Assembly (NCBI GenBank): GCA_911728455.2
Contig: OU452224.1
Location: 558,001 to 622,000 of the forward strand
Source: Marthasterias glacialis
Lineage: Eukaryota; Echinodermata; Asteroidea; Forcipulatida; Asteriidae
DNA length: 64,000 nt
Reading direction: 5' to 3'
Positions within the stretch are counted from its first letter, which is position 1. Every line of letters begins with the position of its first letter. The position numbers and the translations under genes were made by a program. This document shows positions 24,319 to 64,000 of the stretch, in pieces. The notes beneath the pieces were generated by a model that worked only from the letters and a program-made list of their open reading frames with translations, did not search any database and was not told the DNA's origin.

Positions 24319-25080
24319 TCATTGCCTTGGTGCCCCTTGACATGTTCCACTAAAAATTGTAACTTCCCTCCTAGAGGGCGCCCTTTACCAAGGAAATACT
24401 TCCTTGCCCTTACATGAACAAAGTATATGAGGCCTGTATATCCACTAGGCAGCTTCAACTAATTCACCATCCATCAAGACGCTTATCAATATTGATTTAG
24501 CTCATCTATCAAATGAAAATTACAAACATATTTATAAACACACACATTATTTCAATTAAAAAATATTTTTTTCACCATAATTAAACATTATTACCATTAA
24601 ATGGATTAGTAAAAAAAATTATTTTATTCATTTACAAGAACACATTTTTGTTATTAAATATTCATAATACTATCTGGAATTAGCAAGAACGACAAAACAT
24701 GAGGATAACAACTTGATTTGCATAGAGTTTAAAAAATTCTCCCTTTTTAATCCTGTTACTTTTACAGAAGTGTTGAAAAGTTGACAAATCAACAAATACT
24801 GTAAACAGTAGTTTGGGAAAATTGAAGAAAGTATTTACAGTTGAACTATTAAAAAAATGATTATGTTGGATATTAAATTGATAAGTTGACTGAAAAACTG
24901 AATCATCAGTCAGAATTAATTAGCGAGATCATTAAGTAAAAAAACTTGAGCACCTTGAATGTGTGAGTTGTTTTCATATGGACTTTTCAAAACAAACCCT
25001 TATTTCAAAACAGCCAATGACTTTATTGCTCAAAAATATGTATATGGTAAGATTAAACAAATTTAGATCATGTCCAAATT

Positions 25081-25605
25081 AGCTCCTGTAGCTGGGTGAA
25101 TATGTGGTGAAGCATAGGATACCCATAGCAACACCCTTAGCAACAGCTGCAGCCACAGATACCAATTAGCGGCTGTAGCTGGTTAAACATGTGTTGAAAC
25201 ATAGGATACCCATAGCAACACCCTTAGCAACAGCTGCAGCCGCAGATACCAATTAGCGGCTGTAGCTGGTTAAACATGTGTTGAAACATAGGATACCCAT
25301 AGCAACACCCTTAGCAACAGCTGCAGCCACAGATACCAATTAGCTCCTGTAGCTGGGTGAACATGTGTTGAAACATAGGATACCCATAGCAACACCCTTA
25401 GCAACAGCTGCAGCCGCAGATACCAATTTAGCGGCTGTAGCTGGTCAAACATGTGTTGAAACATAGGATACCCATAGCAACACCCTTAGCAACAGCTGCA
25501 GCCACATACACCAATTAGCTCCTGTAGCTGGGTGAACATGTGTTGAAACATAGGATACCCATAGCAACACCCTCAGCAACAGCTGCAGCCACAGATACCA
25601 AATTA
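25081..25605. repeat. 87-bp tandem array, six copies
   Basis: Copies start at 25081, 25168, 25255, 25342 and onward every 87 bp. The unit includes TAGGATACCCATAGCAACAC and CAACAGCTGCAGCC. Two subtypes (AGCTCCTG and AGCGGCTG starts) are interspersed. A single related piece is at 27225-27265. Confidence 0.9.
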
Positions 25606-26086
25606 GACACAGCCTTAGAATCTGTTAAACTGGGATTTTTATCATTTGGATTTTGTGTAAATAAGGTCATAAATTACATCCAACATTTTAGTTTGTTTCT
25701 GAAGCTTGGCATTTAATAAAGTGCCCTGGAATTCAATCAACCCTGACTTGATTGTTTGTTTGCTTTTCATTTTCAATTCATTTACAGGAGTGTAAAAAAA
25801 AATAATAAAAAAAATAAAAATTGTGTGAACTTGTGACTTGTCTTATTTTGCATTGTGTTTGAACACAACACCATAAGACAGATAAAACACAAATCAGTTA
25901 CATAAATGTGATGAAATTAAAAAATTTTAACTACCAACAGGCACAAAGTAAGGATTTTTTTTAGTAAGTTTAAAAAGACACAAAACTTGCTCTAATGTTT
26001 GGTCTTTGCCTATAGGTTAGTTACATATTATCAATAAAAACCAAACTAAGAAATGATGACGTCAGATTTACATCAAATTGCCGACA

Positions 26087-63228
<37,142 letters not shown>

Positions 63229-63699
63229 CTTAACAAATCAAAAACAAATTCCAATGTTTAGAATCAGAAGGTACAGGCACATCTGAAATCAATTTCCTAA
63301 TAAAATAGTAATGAAGCAGGGTGAGAGTGGATGAAAATGACTAATCCACGAAATTCCTGTGGAGGGTTTGGTGGCTACCAACCACGCCATAACCCATATC
63401 AATGGCAGCATTCTGTGCTTACATGTAGATGGGGCAAGCACCTTGGTGTAGTCAAAATACAGTACAAGTAGTCTGTCAAGGCTTTACAAGGGCCTGGATG
63501 TAAGTAAGTGACATTAAAAAATTATTATTATTACTATTTTGTTTTAGTACAAAAATTCCACATCAATAATTTTGTAAAATCCAAAAATCCTGAGGAATCT
63601 CATCCCTGAATGAAGTATGTGTAATTCTTGCAGGAGGGGTAAAAAACAACTGTATTAGTTTTCAATTTATGTTAGAGTTTTTTACTTATAAATTTTTGT

Positions 63700-64000
63700 T
63701 TTTGTTACCATACACCGATGTATGATAATCACTGTATACTCAGTGCTCTTTGAGTCATGCGGATGAAGATCCACAGGCTACTTGGGTGGGATTCGAACCA
63801 TTACCCCCACAATCTAGAGCAGATGTCAATAACTGCAAGACCAGCGAATGTTCCTGGGTGAGGAGAGGCCAGTTCGAATCCTACATTAGCAGCGAGTACT
63901 TCAACAACTTAATAGACGGCATAATTGAATCAGGGATAAAGAACACTATGTTGTTTTCACCCCTACACTGATGTATGATAAGCATGGTATACTCTGTGCT
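63700..64000 (-). mobile_element. SINE-B copy, and the tail of another at the window edge
   Basis: 63705-63860 holds TACACCGATGTATGATAATC, GGTGGGATTCGAACCATTAC (box B region) and the body. From 63958 a second copy begins with CCTACACTGATGTATGATAA and runs off the window. Confidence 0.65.

Overview
This is a eukaryotic nuclear window. The genes are split into short exons (57-686 bp) with GT-AG introns, the GC content is low, and the introns are full of tRNA-derived SINEs, LINE fragments, MITEs and minisatellites. Extracellular mosaic proteins (discoidin, fibrinogen-like, FN3, YWTD propeller) and a full-architecture ROS1/Sevenless receptor tyrosine kinase point to an invertebrate deuterostome. 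An echinoderm, perhaps a sea star, is my best guess. That assignment is inference, not proof.

Layout. (1) 1-9508, plus strand: the 3' part of a secreted-type gene. It has four discoidin (F5/8 type C) domains, each built from the same two-exon cassette (intron phases 1-0-1), and a last exon coding for only the C-terminal part of a fibrinogen-related domain. (2) 9509-26086: about 16.5 kb with no gene I can support. It contains a 110-bp tandem duplication, hairpins, two Mutator-like foldback elements (one with a 9-bp target duplication), a 15-bp minisatellite, a triplet of a dispersed hairpin element, and an 87-bp array. (3) 26087-63228, minus strand: 38 exons of ROS1. All 37 junctions keep the reading frame and give about 2407 residues to the stop. 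Only the N-terminus with the signal peptide lies beyond the right edge.

ROS1 domain order in transcript direction is FN3-FN3, propeller 1, FN3, propeller 2, FN3-FN3, propeller 3, four FN3, transmembrane helix, juxtamembrane, tyrosine kinase, then a 230-residue tail. This matches the vertebrate protein. Its introns hold most of the tandem arrays (units 34, 45, 61, 68, 68, 106 and about 100-116 bp) and many SINEs.

I found no operon-like or defence-like system. The best leads are: a Cys in the kinase APE motif (CPE); a partial duplicate of a kinase exon end with its splice donor; a LINE fragment whose 3' tail is the body and tail of the window's most frequent SINE; minisatellites that seem to have grown from inside dispersed elements; and the foldback elements.
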